Of a stretch of DNA of 64,000 nucleotides, positions 1-13,048 are shown piece after piece (position 1 is the stretch's first letter; every line of letters starts with the position of its first letter). Under the pieces are notes generated by a model that saw only the letters and a program-made list of their open reading frames with translations, searched no databases and had not been told where the DNA came from. A program made the translations under genes and the position numbers. The stretch comes from Frigoribacterium sp. Leaf415. GTDB lineage: Bacteria; Actinomycetota; Actinomycetes; Actinomycetales; Microbacteriaceae. The DNA is taken from NCBI RefSeq assembly GCF_001424645.1, contig NZ_LMQR01000001.1:1109301-1173300 (forward strand), given 5' to 3'.

Positions 1-874
1 ACGACCAGCTCGTCGCCGACGGCATCGTCGGCATCCGTGGCATCGACACCCGCGCCGTGACCCGCCGTCTGCGCGAGGTGGGCTCGATGAAGGGCGGGGT
101 CTTCAGCGGGCCCGACGCCGGGCTCGACCCCGACGAGCAGCTCGCCCTCGTCACCGCCGGGGCCGACATGCGCGGCCTCAACCTGTCGAGTCAGGTGTCG
201 ACGGTCGAGCCGTACGTGCTGCAGGCCGAGGGCGACCGCATCGGATCCGTCGCCGTCCTCGACCTGGGCGTGAAGACCTCGACGCTGCGCTACCTCGCGC
301 AGCGCGGCTTCGAGGTCCACGTGCTGCCGCAGTCCACGACCCTCGACGAACTCCGCACCCTCGCCCCCGACGCCCTCTTCTACTCGAACGGCCCCGGCGA
401 CCCGGCGGCGAGCGACTCGCAGGTCGAGCTGCTCCAGGGCGCCCTCCGCGACGGTCTGCCGTACTTCGGCATCTGCTTCGGCAACCAGCTGTTCGGCCGG
501 GCCCTGGGCTTCGGAACGTACAAGCTGCCCTTCGGTCACCGCGGCATCAACCAGCCGGTGCTCGACAAGACGACGAACAAGGTCGAGATCACCAGCCAGA
601 ACCACGGGTTCGCGGTCGACGCACCGATCGACGGCGTCCTCGACTCGCCGGCCGGCTTCGGCCGGGTGGAGGTCAGCCACTACAGCCTGAACGACCAGGT
701 CGTCGAGGGCCTCCGCGCCCTCGACATCCCCGCGTTCTCGGTGCAGTACCACCCCGAGGCCGCGGCGGGCCCCCACGACAGCAACCATCTCTTCGACCGC
801 TTCCGTGACGCGGTCGTCGCCCGCACGACCGGCCAGGCCGTCGACTTCGGCTCCGACATCGAAAGCAGCAACTG

Positions 875-875
<1 letters not shown>
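1..875 (+). CDS. carA: Carbamoyl-phosphate synthase small (glutaminase) subunit, 5' end outside window
   Basis: This is the glutamine amidotransferase subunit that releases ammonia from glutamine for carbamoyl phosphate, feeding arginine and pyrimidine synthesis. The reading frame is open from base 3 and reads [20 protein letters not shown] before the first internal start, a typical CarA segment, so the true start lies upstream of the window. The class I amidotransferase nucleophile sits in [15 protein letters not shown], where most relatives have GICLGHQ. The other triad residues are in the QYHPEA segment near the C-terminus. The stop codon overlaps the carB start (TGATG), so the two subunits are translationally coupled. 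The family assignment is secure; only the N-terminus is unseen. Confidence 0.96.
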
Positions 876-4146
<3,271 letters not shown>

Positions 4147-4150
<4 letters not shown>

Positions 4151-5001
4151 GCTCGTCGTTCGGCGACCGGCTCGCGGCGGCGTTCGCCGCGAACGGTCCG
4201 CTCTGCGTCGGCATCGACCCCCACCCCTACCTCCTGGACCAGTGGGGTCTCTCGTCCGACGCCTCGGGCGTGCGCGAGTTCGGCCTGCGCGTCGTCGACG
4301 GCCTGGTCGGCTCGGCATCGATCGTCAAGCCGCAGGTCGCGTTCTTCGAGCGCTGGGGCTCCGCGGGGTTCGCAGCCCTCGAAGACGTCCTCGAGGCCGG
4401 TCGCGAGCGGGGCCTGCTGCAGATCGGTGACGCCAAGCGGGGCGACATCGGCTCGACGATGGACGGCTACGGTGACGCCTGGTTCGACGGGTCGTCGCCG
4501 TTGCGGGTCGACGCGCTGACCGTGTCGCCCTATCTCGGCTTCGAGTCCATGACCGGGCTGGTGACGCGGGCACGGGCCGTCGGCGCAGGTGTGTTCGTGT
4601 TGGCCGCGACGTCCAACGTCGAGGCCTTGGTGACCCAGACGGCCGTGCGGACCGACGCCCACGGCGCGGAGGGCACCGTCGCGAGCGGTATCGTCGACGA
4701 CGTGCTCCATGACAACCAGACGGCGGGCGACGCCCCGTTCGGCAGCGTCGGCCTCGTGCTCGGCGCGACCGTCGACCTCGACGACTACGGCATCGACGCC
4801 GCCCGGCTGACGACGACGCCGGTGCTCGCCCCGGGGTTCGGCCACCAGGGCGCGTCCTATGCCGACCTCCCTCGACTCTTCGGCCCTGCCGCCGGCGCCG
4901 TGCTGGTCTCCGCCTCCCGTGCCCTCCTCTCGGCGGGTCCGGCGGGGTTCGCCGACGCGGTCCGTCGTGATGCCGACGAGGTGCGTTCGTGCCTCGTCTG
5001 A
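4147..5001 (+). CDS. pyrF: Orotidine-5'-phosphate decarboxylase (type 2)
   Basis: It decarboxylates OMP to UMP, the last step of de novo pyrimidine synthesis. The 284-residue length and the segment [14 protein letters not shown], with catalytic Lys97, fit the longer type 2 (mycobacterial) PyrF family rather than the ~230-residue type 1 enzymes. The N-terminal [12 protein letters not shown] is also family-typical. The GTG start overlaps the carB stop by four bases. The 3' end overlaps the next gene by 13 bases, implying one transcript from carA through gmk. Confidence 0.95.
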
Positions 5002-5903
5002 CCCCGCCCCCCGTCGACCGTGCCGCGGCGGCCCGCGCCGCCGTGGCCGCACGACGTGGTCGCGCCGCCGTCAAGAACGCCGTCGCCTCGCGCACCCGGA
5101 GCGCCCTCGACGTCGCCGAGGCCGCCTGGGCCGGCGAACCCACGAGCCCCGAGGGGTCCCTCCGGGTCCGCGAGCTGCTCACCAGCATCCCGGGGATCGG
5201 CCCGACCCGCGTCGCCCGCATCATGACCGAGCTCGGCATCGCCGAGTCGAAACGGGTCGGCGGGCTCGGGGTCAGGCAACGCCGCATCCTCGGCGACTGG
5301 CTCGCCGTCCGCGAGGCCAAGGGGCGCCTCCGGTCCCGGCTGGTCGTCCTGGCCGGCCCCACGGCCGTGGGCAAGGGCACCGTCTCGACGTACATCCGCG
5401 AGAACTACCCCGACGTGCACCTCAGCGTGTCCGCGACGACCCGTGCCCCGCGACCCGGCGAGGTCGACGGCGTCCACTACTACTTCGTGGACGACGCCGA
5501 GTTCGACCGCATGATCCGCGACCGCGAACTGCTCGAGTACGCCACGGTCCACAACTCCTACCGCTACGGCACGCCCCGCCCCCCGCTGGACGCCGCCTTG
5601 AACGAGGGTCGCAGCGTGCTGCTCGAGATCGACCTGCAGGGCGCCCGACTCGTCCGGGCCGCGATGCCCGAGGCCGTGCTCGTCTTCCTGCTCCCCCCGA
5701 CCTGGGACGAACTCGTCCGTCGACTCATCGGTCGAGGCACCGAGGACGCCGCCGAACAGCAGCGCCGACTCGAGACAGCGAAGGTCGAACTGGCCGCCCA
5801 GGACGAGTTCGACGCGCGTGTCGTGAACCACGACGTGGCCGAAGCGGCCCGCGAGGTCGTAGAATTGATGACTGCGCCCGAACCGGGCCGCACCCGCGCG
5901 TGA
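4989..5903 (+). CDS. gmk: Guanylate kinase with N-terminal mIHF-like domain (fusion)
   Basis: The C-terminal half is guanylate kinase (GMP + ATP to GDP + ADP). Its P-loop GPTAVGKGT lies at about residues 123-131, followed by [20 protein letters not shown] and EIDLQGA. The protein has 304 residues, about 100 more than a standard Gmk. Residues ~55-108 ([20 protein letters not shown], then [24 protein letters not shown]) resemble the mycobacterial integration host factor mIHF, a helix-two-turn-helix DNA-binding protein whose gene normally stands just upstream of gmk in actinobacteria. There is no stop or frameshift between the two parts, so I infer a true fusion. Residues 1-55 are Ala/Arg-rich. 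The start is GTG inside the pyrF 3' end. Confidence 0.93.
   Translation: MPRLTPPPVDRAAAARAAVAARRGRAAVKNAVASRTRSALDVAEAAWAGEPTSPEGSLRVRELLTSIPGIGPTRVARIMTELGIAESKRVGGLGVRQRRILGDWLAVREAKGRLRSRLVVLAGPTAVGKGTVSTYIRENYPDVHLSVSATTRAPRPGEVDGVHYYFVDDAEFDRMIRDRELLEYATVHNSYRYGTPRPPLDAALNEGRSVLLEIDLQGARLVRAAMPEAVLVFLLPPTWDELVRRLIGRGTEDAAEQQRRLETAKVELAAQDEFDARVVNHDVAEAAREVVELMTAPEPGRTRA
5860..5865 (+). promoter_or_regulatory. Candidate -10 (TAGAAT) for rpoZ inside gmk 3' end
   Basis: TAGAAT fits the actinobacterial TANNNT consensus and lies about 115 nt before the rpoZ ATG. It is encoded by the codons GTA-GAA-TTG; GTA and TTG are rare in this GC-rich window, suggesting selection for the promoter over codon bias. 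No clear -35 is seen. Confidence 0.45.
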
Positions 5904-5980
5904 CCCGCGCCCCGATCTTGGTGCCCACGCTCGTCCCGAGCGGTGTCGGCACCGACCCCCATCGACACGAGGAGCAACCA

Positions 5981-6247
5981 ATGGCCGACAAGAACCAGGG
6001 CATCATCGATCCCCCCATCGACGAGCTGCTGTCGAAGGTCGAGTCGAAGTACGCACTCGTCATCTTCGCCTCCAAGCGCGCCCGTCAGATCAACGACTAC
6101 TACGCCGACCTGCACGAGGGCAGCCTCTTCGACAACGTCGGCCCCCTCGTCGACAGCTCGATCGACGACAAGCCCCTGTCGGTCGCCATGCACGAGATCA
6201 ACGAGGACAAGCTCGAGGTGAAGCCGCTCGCGGCTCCCGCCGAGTAG
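5981..6247 (+). CDS. rpoZ: DNA-directed RNA polymerase omega subunit
   Basis: The 88-residue omega subunit assists folding and assembly of the beta' subunit of RNA polymerase. The sequence [20 protein letters not shown], then [13 protein letters not shown], is the conserved omega core ([15 protein letters not shown]). The ATG at 5981 is chosen because GAGGAGC sits just upstream and the homology begins there; the open frame extends much further 5' but reads as a shadow of gmk. The gene lies between gmk and metK, the usual actinobacterial order (gmk-rpoZ-coaBC-metK) but without coaBC. Confidence 0.95.
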   Translation: MADKNQGIIDPPIDELLSKVESKYALVIFASKRARQINDYYADLHEGSLFDNVGPLVDSSIDDKPLSVAMHEINEDKLEVKPLAAPAE

Positions 6248-6286
6248 CGCGGCGACACGACCAGCCTCTCTGACGGTGGTCGGTCC

Positions 6287-6292
6287 TATCAT
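6287..6292 (+). promoter_or_regulatory. Candidate -10 (TATCAT) for metK
   Basis: TATCAT matches TANNNT and would start transcription at about 6298-6300, exactly where a strong hairpin begins. The -35 region is unconvincing. Confidence 0.4.
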
Positions 6293-6297
6293 CTGAC

Positions 6298-6329
6298 GAG
6301 GCCCCCGGGAGTCCATCCCGCGGGGCCTC
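6298..6329 (+). terminator. GC-rich hairpin between rpoZ and metK
   Basis: GAGGCCCC pairs with GGGGCCTC, and an inner GGGA pairs with TCCC around a short loop, with one bulge. There is no T-run after it. It can be read as the rpoZ terminator or as a structure at the 5' end of the metK mRNA; see findings. Confidence 0.6.
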
Positions 6330-6366
6330 ATCGCGTCCGCACCCGATCGACACCCAGAGGAACACC

Positions 6367-7599
6367 GTGAGCCTGACCGACACGACGACCGACCCCGCCA
6401 CGACGGCATCGACCTCCCTGCGACTGTTCACGTCCGAGTCGGTCACCGAGGGCCACCCCGACAAGATCTGCGACCAGATCTCGGACGGCATCCTCGACGC
6501 GCTGCTCGCGGTCGACCCCGCCAGCAGGGTCGCGGTCGAGACGATGGTCACCACGGGGCTCGTGCACGTCGCCGGCGAGGTCACCACCAAGGGCTACGTC
6601 GACATCCCGACGATCGTGCGCGACCTCATCGTGGGCATCGGCTACGACTCGTCCGCCGTGAGCTTCGACGGGCGCACCTGCGGCGTCGAGGTCTCGATCG
6701 GCTCGCAGTCTCCCGACATCGCCCAGGGCGTCGACACCGCCCTGGAGGCGCGTGGCGGCGACGACGATCTGCTCAACCGTCAGGGGGCGGGCGACCAAGG
6801 CATCATGTTCGGCTACGCAACCAACGAGACGCCCCAGTTCATGCCGCTCCCGGTCTGGCTGGCCCACCGGCTGGCCGAGCGTCTCGCGGCCGTGCGCAAG
6901 TCGGGCACGCTCGACTACCTCCGACCCGACGGCAAGACCCAGGTGACGGTCGGTTACGACGGGGTCGTGCCCAAGACGGTCGACACGGTCGTCCTGTCGA
7001 CGCAGCACTCACCCGCGGTCTCGAGCGAACAGCTCGAGTCCGACGTCATCGAGCACGTCATCCGCCCCGTCCTCGACGAGGCCGGGCTTTCGTCCGCCGA
7101 CACGCGGTTCATCATCAACCCGACCGGCCGGTTCGAGATCGGCGGCCCACAGGGCGACGCCGGCCTCACCGGCCGCAAGATCATCGTCGACACCTACGGC
7201 GGCGCGAGCCGTCACGGCGGGGGTGCGTTCTCGGGCAAGGACCCCTCGAAGGTCGACCGCTCCGCCGCGTACGCCATGCGCTGGGTGGCCAAGAACGCCG
7301 TCGCCGCCGGCCTCGCCGACCGGCTCGAACTCCAGGTGGCCTACGCCATCGGGCGGGCCGCCCCCGTCGGCCTGTACGTCGAGACCTTCGGCACGGGGCA
7401 CGTCGGCGACGACGTGATCACGGCCGCCATCGAGACGGTGTTCGACCTCCGCCCGGCGGCGATCATCCGCGACCTCGACCTGCTCCGGCCGATCTACTCG
7501 GCGACGTCGACCTACGGTCACTTCGGTCGCGACCTGCCCGAATTCACCTGGGAGGCGCTCGACCGCGTCGACGCCCTCCGGGCCGCCGCCGGGCTCTGA
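6367..7599 (+). CDS. metK: S-adenosylmethionine synthetase
   Basis: It makes SAM from methionine and ATP, the methyl donor for the whole cell. The 410 residues show the expected motifs: [20 protein letters not shown] near residue 22 with the catalytic His, [12 protein letters not shown] (signature 1), and [20 protein letters not shown] (signature 2, phosphate binding). The start is GTG, preceded by AGAGGAAC. Only two bases separate its stop from the priA start, so metK and priA are probably co-transcribed. Confidence 0.97.
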   Translation: MSLTDTTTDPATTASTSLRLFTSESVTEGHPDKICDQISDGILDALLAVDPASRVAVETMVTTGLVHVAGEVTTKGYVDIPTIVRDLIVGIGYDSSAVSFDGRTCGVEVSIGSQSPDIAQGVDTALEARGGDDDLLNRQGAGDQGIMFGYATNETPQFMPLPVWLAHRLAERLAAVRKSGTLDYLRPDGKTQVTVGYDGVVPKTVDTVVLSTQHSPAVSSEQLESDVIEHVIRPVLDEAGLSSADTRFIINPTGRFEIGGPQGDAGLTGRKIIVDTYGGASRHGGGAFSGKDPSKVDRSAAYAMRWVAKNAVAAGLADRLELQVAYAIGRAAPVGLYVETFGTGHVGDDVITAAIETVFDLRPAAIIRDLDLLRPIYSATSTYGHFGRDLPEFTWEALDRVDALRAAAGL

Positions 7600-7601
7600 T
7601 C

Positions 7602-9677
7602 GTGGCGGGGGTCGCCGATGCGGTCGTCGAGGCCGGCCCGCGCGTCGTCCGGGTGATGGTCGAATCGCCCCTGCCCCAGCTCGACCGGTTGTTCGACTAC
7701 GCCGTGCCCGAGCGGCTGCGCGACCAGGTCGCCCCGGGCATCCGCGTCAAGGTCCCCCTCCGCTCGGCCGGACGCATCGCCGACGGATTCGTCGTCGAGG
7801 TCGCGTCGTCGTCCGAGCACGGTGGTGACCTGTCCGAGATCGAGGACGTCGTGTCGACCGTGTCGGTCCTGGCACCCGAGGTGTGGCGCCTGGCGCGTGC
7901 CGTGGCCGACCGGGCCGGCGGATCCGCCAGCGACGTCGTGCGGCTCGCGGTCCCTCCGCGCCAGGTCCGGGTCGAGAAGGCGTACCTGGCCGCCGCCGAG
8001 AACCCGTCCTCGCCGCCACAGGAACCCGCCGACCCGGCGCCGCCACCCGCGGACGCCGCGCCCCCAGCCGTGGACGCCGCGCCGCCCGTCGGGGACGACG
8101 ATCCCATCCCGGTCGTCGTGGGTTACCGCTCGACCGACCTCGCCGGGCTCGTCGCTGCCCGTGGTCGCGCGGCCGTCGACGCCGTGCCGTTGCTGGTCGA
8201 GTTGCCCGACGGAGCATGGGTGGGTCACTGGGCGCTGACGGCCGCCCAGCTCGCCGCGGTCGCCGTCGCCGCAGGCGAGAACGCCGTGGTCGCCGTCCCC
8301 GACTACCGTGACGAAGAGCACGTCCTCCAGGCCCTCACGGCCGTCCTCCCGCCCGACCGCGTCGTGCGGCTCGACTCCCGGCAGTCCAACGCCGACCGGT
8401 ACCGCGCGCTGCTCCGTGCCCGGGGCGACGAGCCCGTGGTCGTGGTCGGCAATCGCTCCGTCCTGCTCGCGCCCTCGGCCAGGCTCGGGGTCGTCGTGGT
8501 GTTCGACGACGGCGACCCGTCCTTCGGCGAGCCGCTCGCCCCCTACGTGCACGCCCGCGACACCGCTCTGCTCCGACAAGCACAGCAAGACACCGCTCTG
8601 GTGTTCCTCGGCCATTCCCGCAGCACCGACGTCCAGCGCCTCGTCGAGATCGGCTTCCTGGCCGAGGTGCGTCCCGATCCGCGCTACCAGCCCCGGGTCG
8701 TGCCGACCGTGCGTCAGGCGGCCACGGACGGCTTCGCGGCGCAGGCCCGGATCCCCTCCTCGGCCTACGCCGAGGCGCGGGCCGCGGTCGAGCACGGGCC
8801 GGTGCTGATCCAGGTCGCCTCACCGGGCTACTCGCCTCGTCTGGCCTGCGTCGACTGCGGCGACACCGCGCGCTGCCTGCGCTGCAACGGCCCCCTCCAG
8901 CAGCGCGAGCGCGGGGTGACCCCGGCCTGCGCCTGGTGCGGCGCCCTGGCCGTCTCGTGGCACTGCCGCACCTGTGAGGGCACGCGCATGCGGGCCGTCG
9001 GCACCGGTGCCTCGCGGACGGCCGACGAGCTCGGCAAGGCGTTCCCCGGGGTCCGCATCATCGTGTCGGACGGCACCCGGGCCCTGACCCACGTCGACGC
9101 CGACCCGGCCATCGTCGTCGCGACCCGCGGGGCCGAGCCGGTCGCCCCGGGTGGCTACCGAGCCGTGCTGCTGCTCGACGGCGAACGCATGCTCGCGCGC
9201 GAGAGCCTCCGCGTCGCCGAGGACTGCCTCCGCTGGTGGGCCAACGCCACGGCGCTGGCCGCACGACGGGCCCCGGTCGTGCTGGTCGGGGTGGGCGGCG
9301 CCATCGCCTCCGCCCTGGCCACGTGGGAGCTCGCCCGGTTCGTCTCCGCCGAGCTCGCCGATCGCCGCGTCCTGCGCTTCCCGCCGGCCGTCCGCGTGGC
9401 AACCGTGACCGGCACGGTCGACACCGTCGCGCGGGCGCTCGACGACCTGCCCGACGAGGTCCGATCCGAGACCCTCGGCCCGGTGGACGTCGAGTCCGCC
9501 GGGGTTCGTGCGATCGTCCGCTTCGACTACTCGCGGGGTCACGACGTGGCCCAGGCCCTTCGCTCCCAGGTCATCCGTGCGGCCACGGACCGACGCAAGG
9601 CGCTCGGTCAGAAGCGCGCACGCGCCGTCCCTACACTCAGAGTGCGGTTCGACGACGTCGAGCCGTTCGCCGACTGA
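7602..9677 (+). CDS. priA: Primosomal protein N' (PriA), helicase motifs degenerate
   Basis: In other bacteria PriA is the 3'-5' helicase that restarts stalled replication forks. Here the N-terminal DNA-binding domain is clear (VMVESPLPQLDRLFDYAVPE), and the zinc-binding strand pairs are intact: eight Cys in CVDCGDTARCLRCNGPL and the CAWCG...HCRTCEG stretch. In contrast, the Walker A region reads VAVAAGENAVVAVPDYRDEE with no GxxGxGKT, and the DEEH box is replaced by VVFDDGDPSF. This is the state known for actinobacterial PriA, usually annotated as probable primosomal protein N'. A Pro/Ala/Asp-rich insert lies at ~140-165. The start is GTG. Confidence 0.92.
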   Translation: MAGVADAVVEAGPRVVRVMVESPLPQLDRLFDYAVPERLRDQVAPGIRVKVPLRSAGRIADGFVVEVASSSEHGGDLSEIEDVVSTVSVLAPEVWRLARAVADRAGGSASDVVRLAVPPRQVRVEKAYLAAAENPSSPPQEPADPAPPPADAAPPAVDAAPPVGDDDPIPVVVGYRSTDLAGLVAARGRAAVDAVPLLVELPDGAWVGHWALTAAQLAAVAVAAGENAVVAVPDYRDEEHVLQALTAVLPPDRVVRLDSRQSNADRYRALLRARGDEPVVVVGNRSVLLAPSARLGVVVVFDDGDPSFGEPLAPYVHARDTALLRQAQQDTALVFLGHSRSTDVQRLVEIGFLAEVRPDPRYQPRVVPTVRQAATDGFAAQARIPSSAYAEARAAVEHGPVLIQVASPGYSPRLACVDCGDTARCLRCNGPLQQRERGVTPACAWCGALAVSWHCRTCEGTRMRAVGTGASRTADELGKAFPGVRIIVSDGTRALTHVDADPAIVVATRGAEPVAPGGYRAVLLLDGERMLARESLRVAEDCLRWWANATALAARRAPVVLVGVGGAIASALATWELARFVSAELADRRVLRFPPAVRVATVTGTVDTVARALDDLPDEVRSETLGPVDVESAGVRAIVRFDYSRGHDVAQALRSQVIRAATDRRKALGQKRARAVPTLRVRFDDVEPFAD
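9632..9637 (+). promoter_or_regulatory. Candidate -10 (TACACT) for fmt inside priA 3' end
   Basis: TACACT fits TANNNT and lies ~55 nt before the fmt ATG. It falls in the codons CCT-ACA-CTC-AGA; ACA and AGA are unusual for this genome, again suggesting an embedded promoter. Confidence 0.4.
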
Positions 9678-9692
9678 CCCGCCAGGAACCCC

Positions 9693-10682
9693 ATGCGCCT
9701 CGTCTTCGCCGGCAGCCCCGCCGCTGCCGTGCCCTCGCTCACCGCCCTCGCCGACGGCCCTCACGAGGTCGTCGCCGTGCTGACCCGCGACGACACCCCC
9801 CAAGGACGCAAACGCGTCCTGACCCCCACCCCCGTCGCCGTCGAGGCCGACCGCCTCGGTCTCCGCGTCGTGAAGGCCCGACGCATCACACCCGAGGTCA
9901 CGGCCGAGCTCTCGGCGCTCGATCCCGACCTCGGCGTCGTCGTGGCCTACGGCGCCCTGCTGCGTGAGCCCCTGCTCGGTGCGCCCCGCCTCGGCTGGGT
10001 CAACCTGCACTTCTCCCTGCTGCCCGCCTGGCGCGGTGCGGCTCCCGTCCAGCGGTCGCTCATGGCGGGCGACGTCGTGACGGGCGCGGCGGTGTTCCAG
10101 CTCGTCCCCGAGCTCGACGCGGGGGACGTCTACGGCTCCCTCGAACGCCGTCTCGACGGCACCGAGACCGCGGGAGTGCTCCTCGCCGAACTCGCGCAGT
10201 CCGGGTCCGACCTGCTGGTCGACGTCGTCGCTCGCCTCGCCGACGGCACGGCCGTGTCGACGGCTCAGACCGGCGAGGTCACGCTCGCCCCCAAGCTGAC
10301 CCTCGCCGACGGCGTCCTCGACGTCTCGCGTCCGGCGGCCGAGCTGATCGACCGTTTCCGCGGCGTGACGCCCGAGCCCGGTGCCCGCGTCGACCTCGAC
10401 GGCACGGTCCTCAAGATCACGGAGGCGCGGGTGACGTCGGTCGACGAGCCACCTCTCGAGGCCGGTCGCCTCGAGTCCCGGGGCCGCCGTGTGCTGCTGG
10501 GCACCGCCTCCTCGCCCGTCGAGCTCGTCCGCGTGCAACCGGCGGGCAAGAAAGAGATGTCGGCAGCCGACTGGTGGCGAGGGCTGCCCGGCGGGGTCGA
10601 GCGCCGCGTGACCCCGCCCACCGAGGCCCCCCGGCCCGACACCGACACCGACACCTCCACCGACACGGAGAGCGCCTCATGA
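9693..10682 (+). CDS. fmt: Methionyl-tRNA formyltransferase
   Basis: It formylates the initiator Met-tRNA using 10-formyl-tetrahydrofolate. The N-terminal MRLVFAGSPAAAVPSLTAL and the catalytic segment WVNLHFSLLPAWRGAAPVQR (Asn/His of the formyl-transfer site and the SLLP motif) are diagnostic. The C-terminal OB-like tRNA-binding domain covers ~205-310. The 329-residue length is slightly above the E. coli protein because of a Thr/Asp-rich tail ([13 protein letters not shown]). Its stop overlaps the rsmB start (ATGA). Confidence 0.96.
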   Translation: MRLVFAGSPAAAVPSLTALADGPHEVVAVLTRDDTPQGRKRVLTPTPVAVEADRLGLRVVKARRITPEVTAELSALDPDLGVVVAYGALLREPLLGAPRLGWVNLHFSLLPAWRGAAPVQRSLMAGDVVTGAAVFQLVPELDAGDVYGSLERRLDGTETAGVLLAELAQSGSDLLVDVVARLADGTAVSTAQTGEVTLAPKLTLADGVLDVSRPAAELIDRFRGVTPEPGARVDLDGTVLKITEARVTSVDEPPLEAGRLESRGRRVLLGTASSPVELVRVQPAGKKEMSAADWWRGLPGGVERRVTPPTEAPRPDTDTDTSTDTESAS

Positions 10683-12049
10683 GCCGAGTCCAGCCCGCCC
10701 GCCAGGTCGCCCTCGACGTCCTCCGGGCCGTCGAGCAGGACGACGCCTACGCGAACCTCCTGCTGCCGCAACGCATCGTCCGGGCCCGTCTCGGAGCACA
10801 GGACGCGGGGCTCGCGACCGAACTCACCTACGGCACCCTGCGCCTCCGGGGCTACTACGACCGCGTGATCGCGCTGGCCGCCCGCCGAGGCACCGACGCC
10901 ATCGACCCGGCGCTCCTCGACGTCCTGAGACTCGGCACGCACCAGCTGCTCTCGACGCGGGTGGCGGTCCATGCCGCCGTCGACGAGAGCGTCGAGCTCG
11001 CCCGTCAGGTGGGCAGCCGGTCGGGCACGGGCTTCGTGAACGGGGTGCTCCGCACCATCTCGCGGTCGACGCCCGACGAGTGGCGCGATCGCGTCCTGGC
11101 CGGCACGACCGGTGACGACGACCGTCTGGCCGCGGAGTGGTCTCACCCCGCCTGGGTGGTGCGGGCGTTCCGTCGCTCGCTGGCCGCCGAGGGCCGCGAG
11201 GACGAACTCGTCGACCTGCTGTCGGCCGACAACGACGCCCCGAAGGTCAGTCTCGTCGCCCTGCCCGGGCTCGCCGAGGTCTCCGAGCTCGGTGCCCCGA
11301 GCAGGCGCCTCTCGCCGCTCGCCGCGACGAGCGGCGGGGGAGACCCGGCCCAACAGACCGCCGTCCGCGAGGGGCGCGCCCGCGTGCAGGACGAAGGTTC
11401 ACAGCTCGCGGCCCTGCTGCTCAGCCGTCACCGGACCGCCGAGCCCGGAGAACGCTGGCTCGACATGTGCGCGGGTCCCGGCGGCAAGGCCGCCCTGCTG
11501 GGCGCCGAGGCGGCCCGGGCAGGCGCCCACCTCGTCGCCAACGAGCTCGTCCCGGCCCGGGCCGGTCTCGTCCGACAGGCCCTCGAGGCCGTCCCCGGCG
11601 ACGTCGAGGTGCTCGAGGGTGACGCCACCCGGTTCGGGGCGGAACAGCCCGGAGGCTTCGACCGCATCCTGCTCGACGCGCCCTGCACCGGTCTCGGGGC
11701 CCTGCGGCGGCGGCCCGAGGCCCGGTGGCGCAAGCAGCCGGCCGACGTCGGACAGCTCACGGCCCTGCAGACGCGCCTGTTCGCCAGCGCACTGGACGCG
11801 CTCGCGCCCGGGGGAGTCCTCGCGTACGTGACCTGCTCGCCGCACACGGCCGAGACCCGCGGCGTCGTCGAGGCGGGGCTCCGGGGCCGCGACGACGACC
11901 TCGTGCTGCTCGACGCGACGGCGGGCGTCGAGCGCATCGCCGGCCGGTCCGTCGACCTGGCGTCGGCACCGTTCGTCCAGCTCTGGCCGCACCGTCACGG
12001 CACCGACGCCATGTTCGTCGCCCTGATCGAGAAACGCGCCGGACGGTAG
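10679..12049 (+). CDS. rsmB: 16S rRNA (cytosine-5) methyltransferase RsmB/Fmu family
   Basis: It is a SAM-dependent m5C methyltransferase of 16S rRNA (C967 in E. coli). The 456 residues comprise an N-terminal NusB-like RNA-binding domain ([20 protein letters not shown] to ~140) and a Rossmann methyltransferase domain with [20 protein letters not shown], the motif IV Cys in [18 protein letters not shown] and the catalytic motif VI Cys in [11 protein letters not shown]. The ATG at 10679 overlaps the fmt stop (ATGA), and the homology starts there. The stop codon TAG is also the first half of the rpe -10. Confidence 0.95.
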   Translation: MSRVQPARQVALDVLRAVEQDDAYANLLLPQRIVRARLGAQDAGLATELTYGTLRLRGYYDRVIALAARRGTDAIDPALLDVLRLGTHQLLSTRVAVHAAVDESVELARQVGSRSGTGFVNGVLRTISRSTPDEWRDRVLAGTTGDDDRLAAEWSHPAWVVRAFRRSLAAEGREDELVDLLSADNDAPKVSLVALPGLAEVSELGAPSRRLSPLAATSGGGDPAQQTAVREGRARVQDEGSQLAALLLSRHRTAEPGERWLDMCAGPGGKAALLGAEAARAGAHLVANELVPARAGLVRQALEAVPGDVEVLEGDATRFGAEQPGGFDRILLDAPCTGLGALRRRPEARWRKQPADVGQLTALQTRLFASALDALAPGGVLAYVTCSPHTAETRGVVEAGLRGRDDDLVLLDATAGVERIAGRSVDLASAPFVQLWPHRHGTDAMFVALIEKRAGR

Positions 12050-12052
12050 GCT
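12047..12052 (+). promoter_or_regulatory. -10 element TAGGCT of rpe, built on rsmB stop codon
   Basis: TAGGCT contains the TAG stop of rsmB and ends six bases before the rpe GTG, the spacing expected for a leaderless transcript. No Shine-Dalgarno sequence precedes rpe. Confidence 0.6.
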
Positions 12053-12058
12053 CGTCCC

Positions 12059-12720
<662 letters not shown>

Positions 12721-12724
<4 letters not shown>

Positions 12725-12984
12725 AATCCTTCGACGACCTGTACCTCGAGCTCAGCGACAAGGCCCGCGACCGGCCCGAGGGGTCGGGCACCGTGGCCGA
12801 ACTCGACGCCGGCGTGCACCAGATCGGCAAGAAGATCGTCGAAGAGGCCGCCGAGGTCTGGATGGCCGCCGAGTACGAGGGCGACGTCGCGACCGCCGAA
12901 GAGATCTCCCAGCTGCTCTACCACCTGCAGGTCATGATGATCGCGAAGGGCATCACCCCGGCCGACGTCTACCGGCATCTCTGA
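12721..12984 (+). CDS. hisE: Phosphoribosyl-ATP pyrophosphatase
   Basis: It catalyses the second step of histidine synthesis, hydrolysing PR-ATP to PR-AMP. The 87-residue protein begins [20 protein letters not shown] and carries the HisE/MazG-like metal-binding helices [15 protein letters not shown] and [18 protein letters not shown]. The GTG start overlaps the rpe stop (GTGA). It stands alone rather than fused to hisI, the usual actinobacterial arrangement, and is followed by hisG after 64 bases. Confidence 0.95.
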
Positions 12985-13048
12985 GTCGGCCTCCGTCACC
13001 CCCGTTCGTCACGCCGCTCGCGCGGCACCCCAGCAGACAGAGAACCCC

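Noticed and set aside
6298..6366. SAM riboswitch before metK
   Set aside because: The leader is too short for SAM-I/IV, and I could not find the paired elements or a pseudoknot; only a simple hairpin is present.
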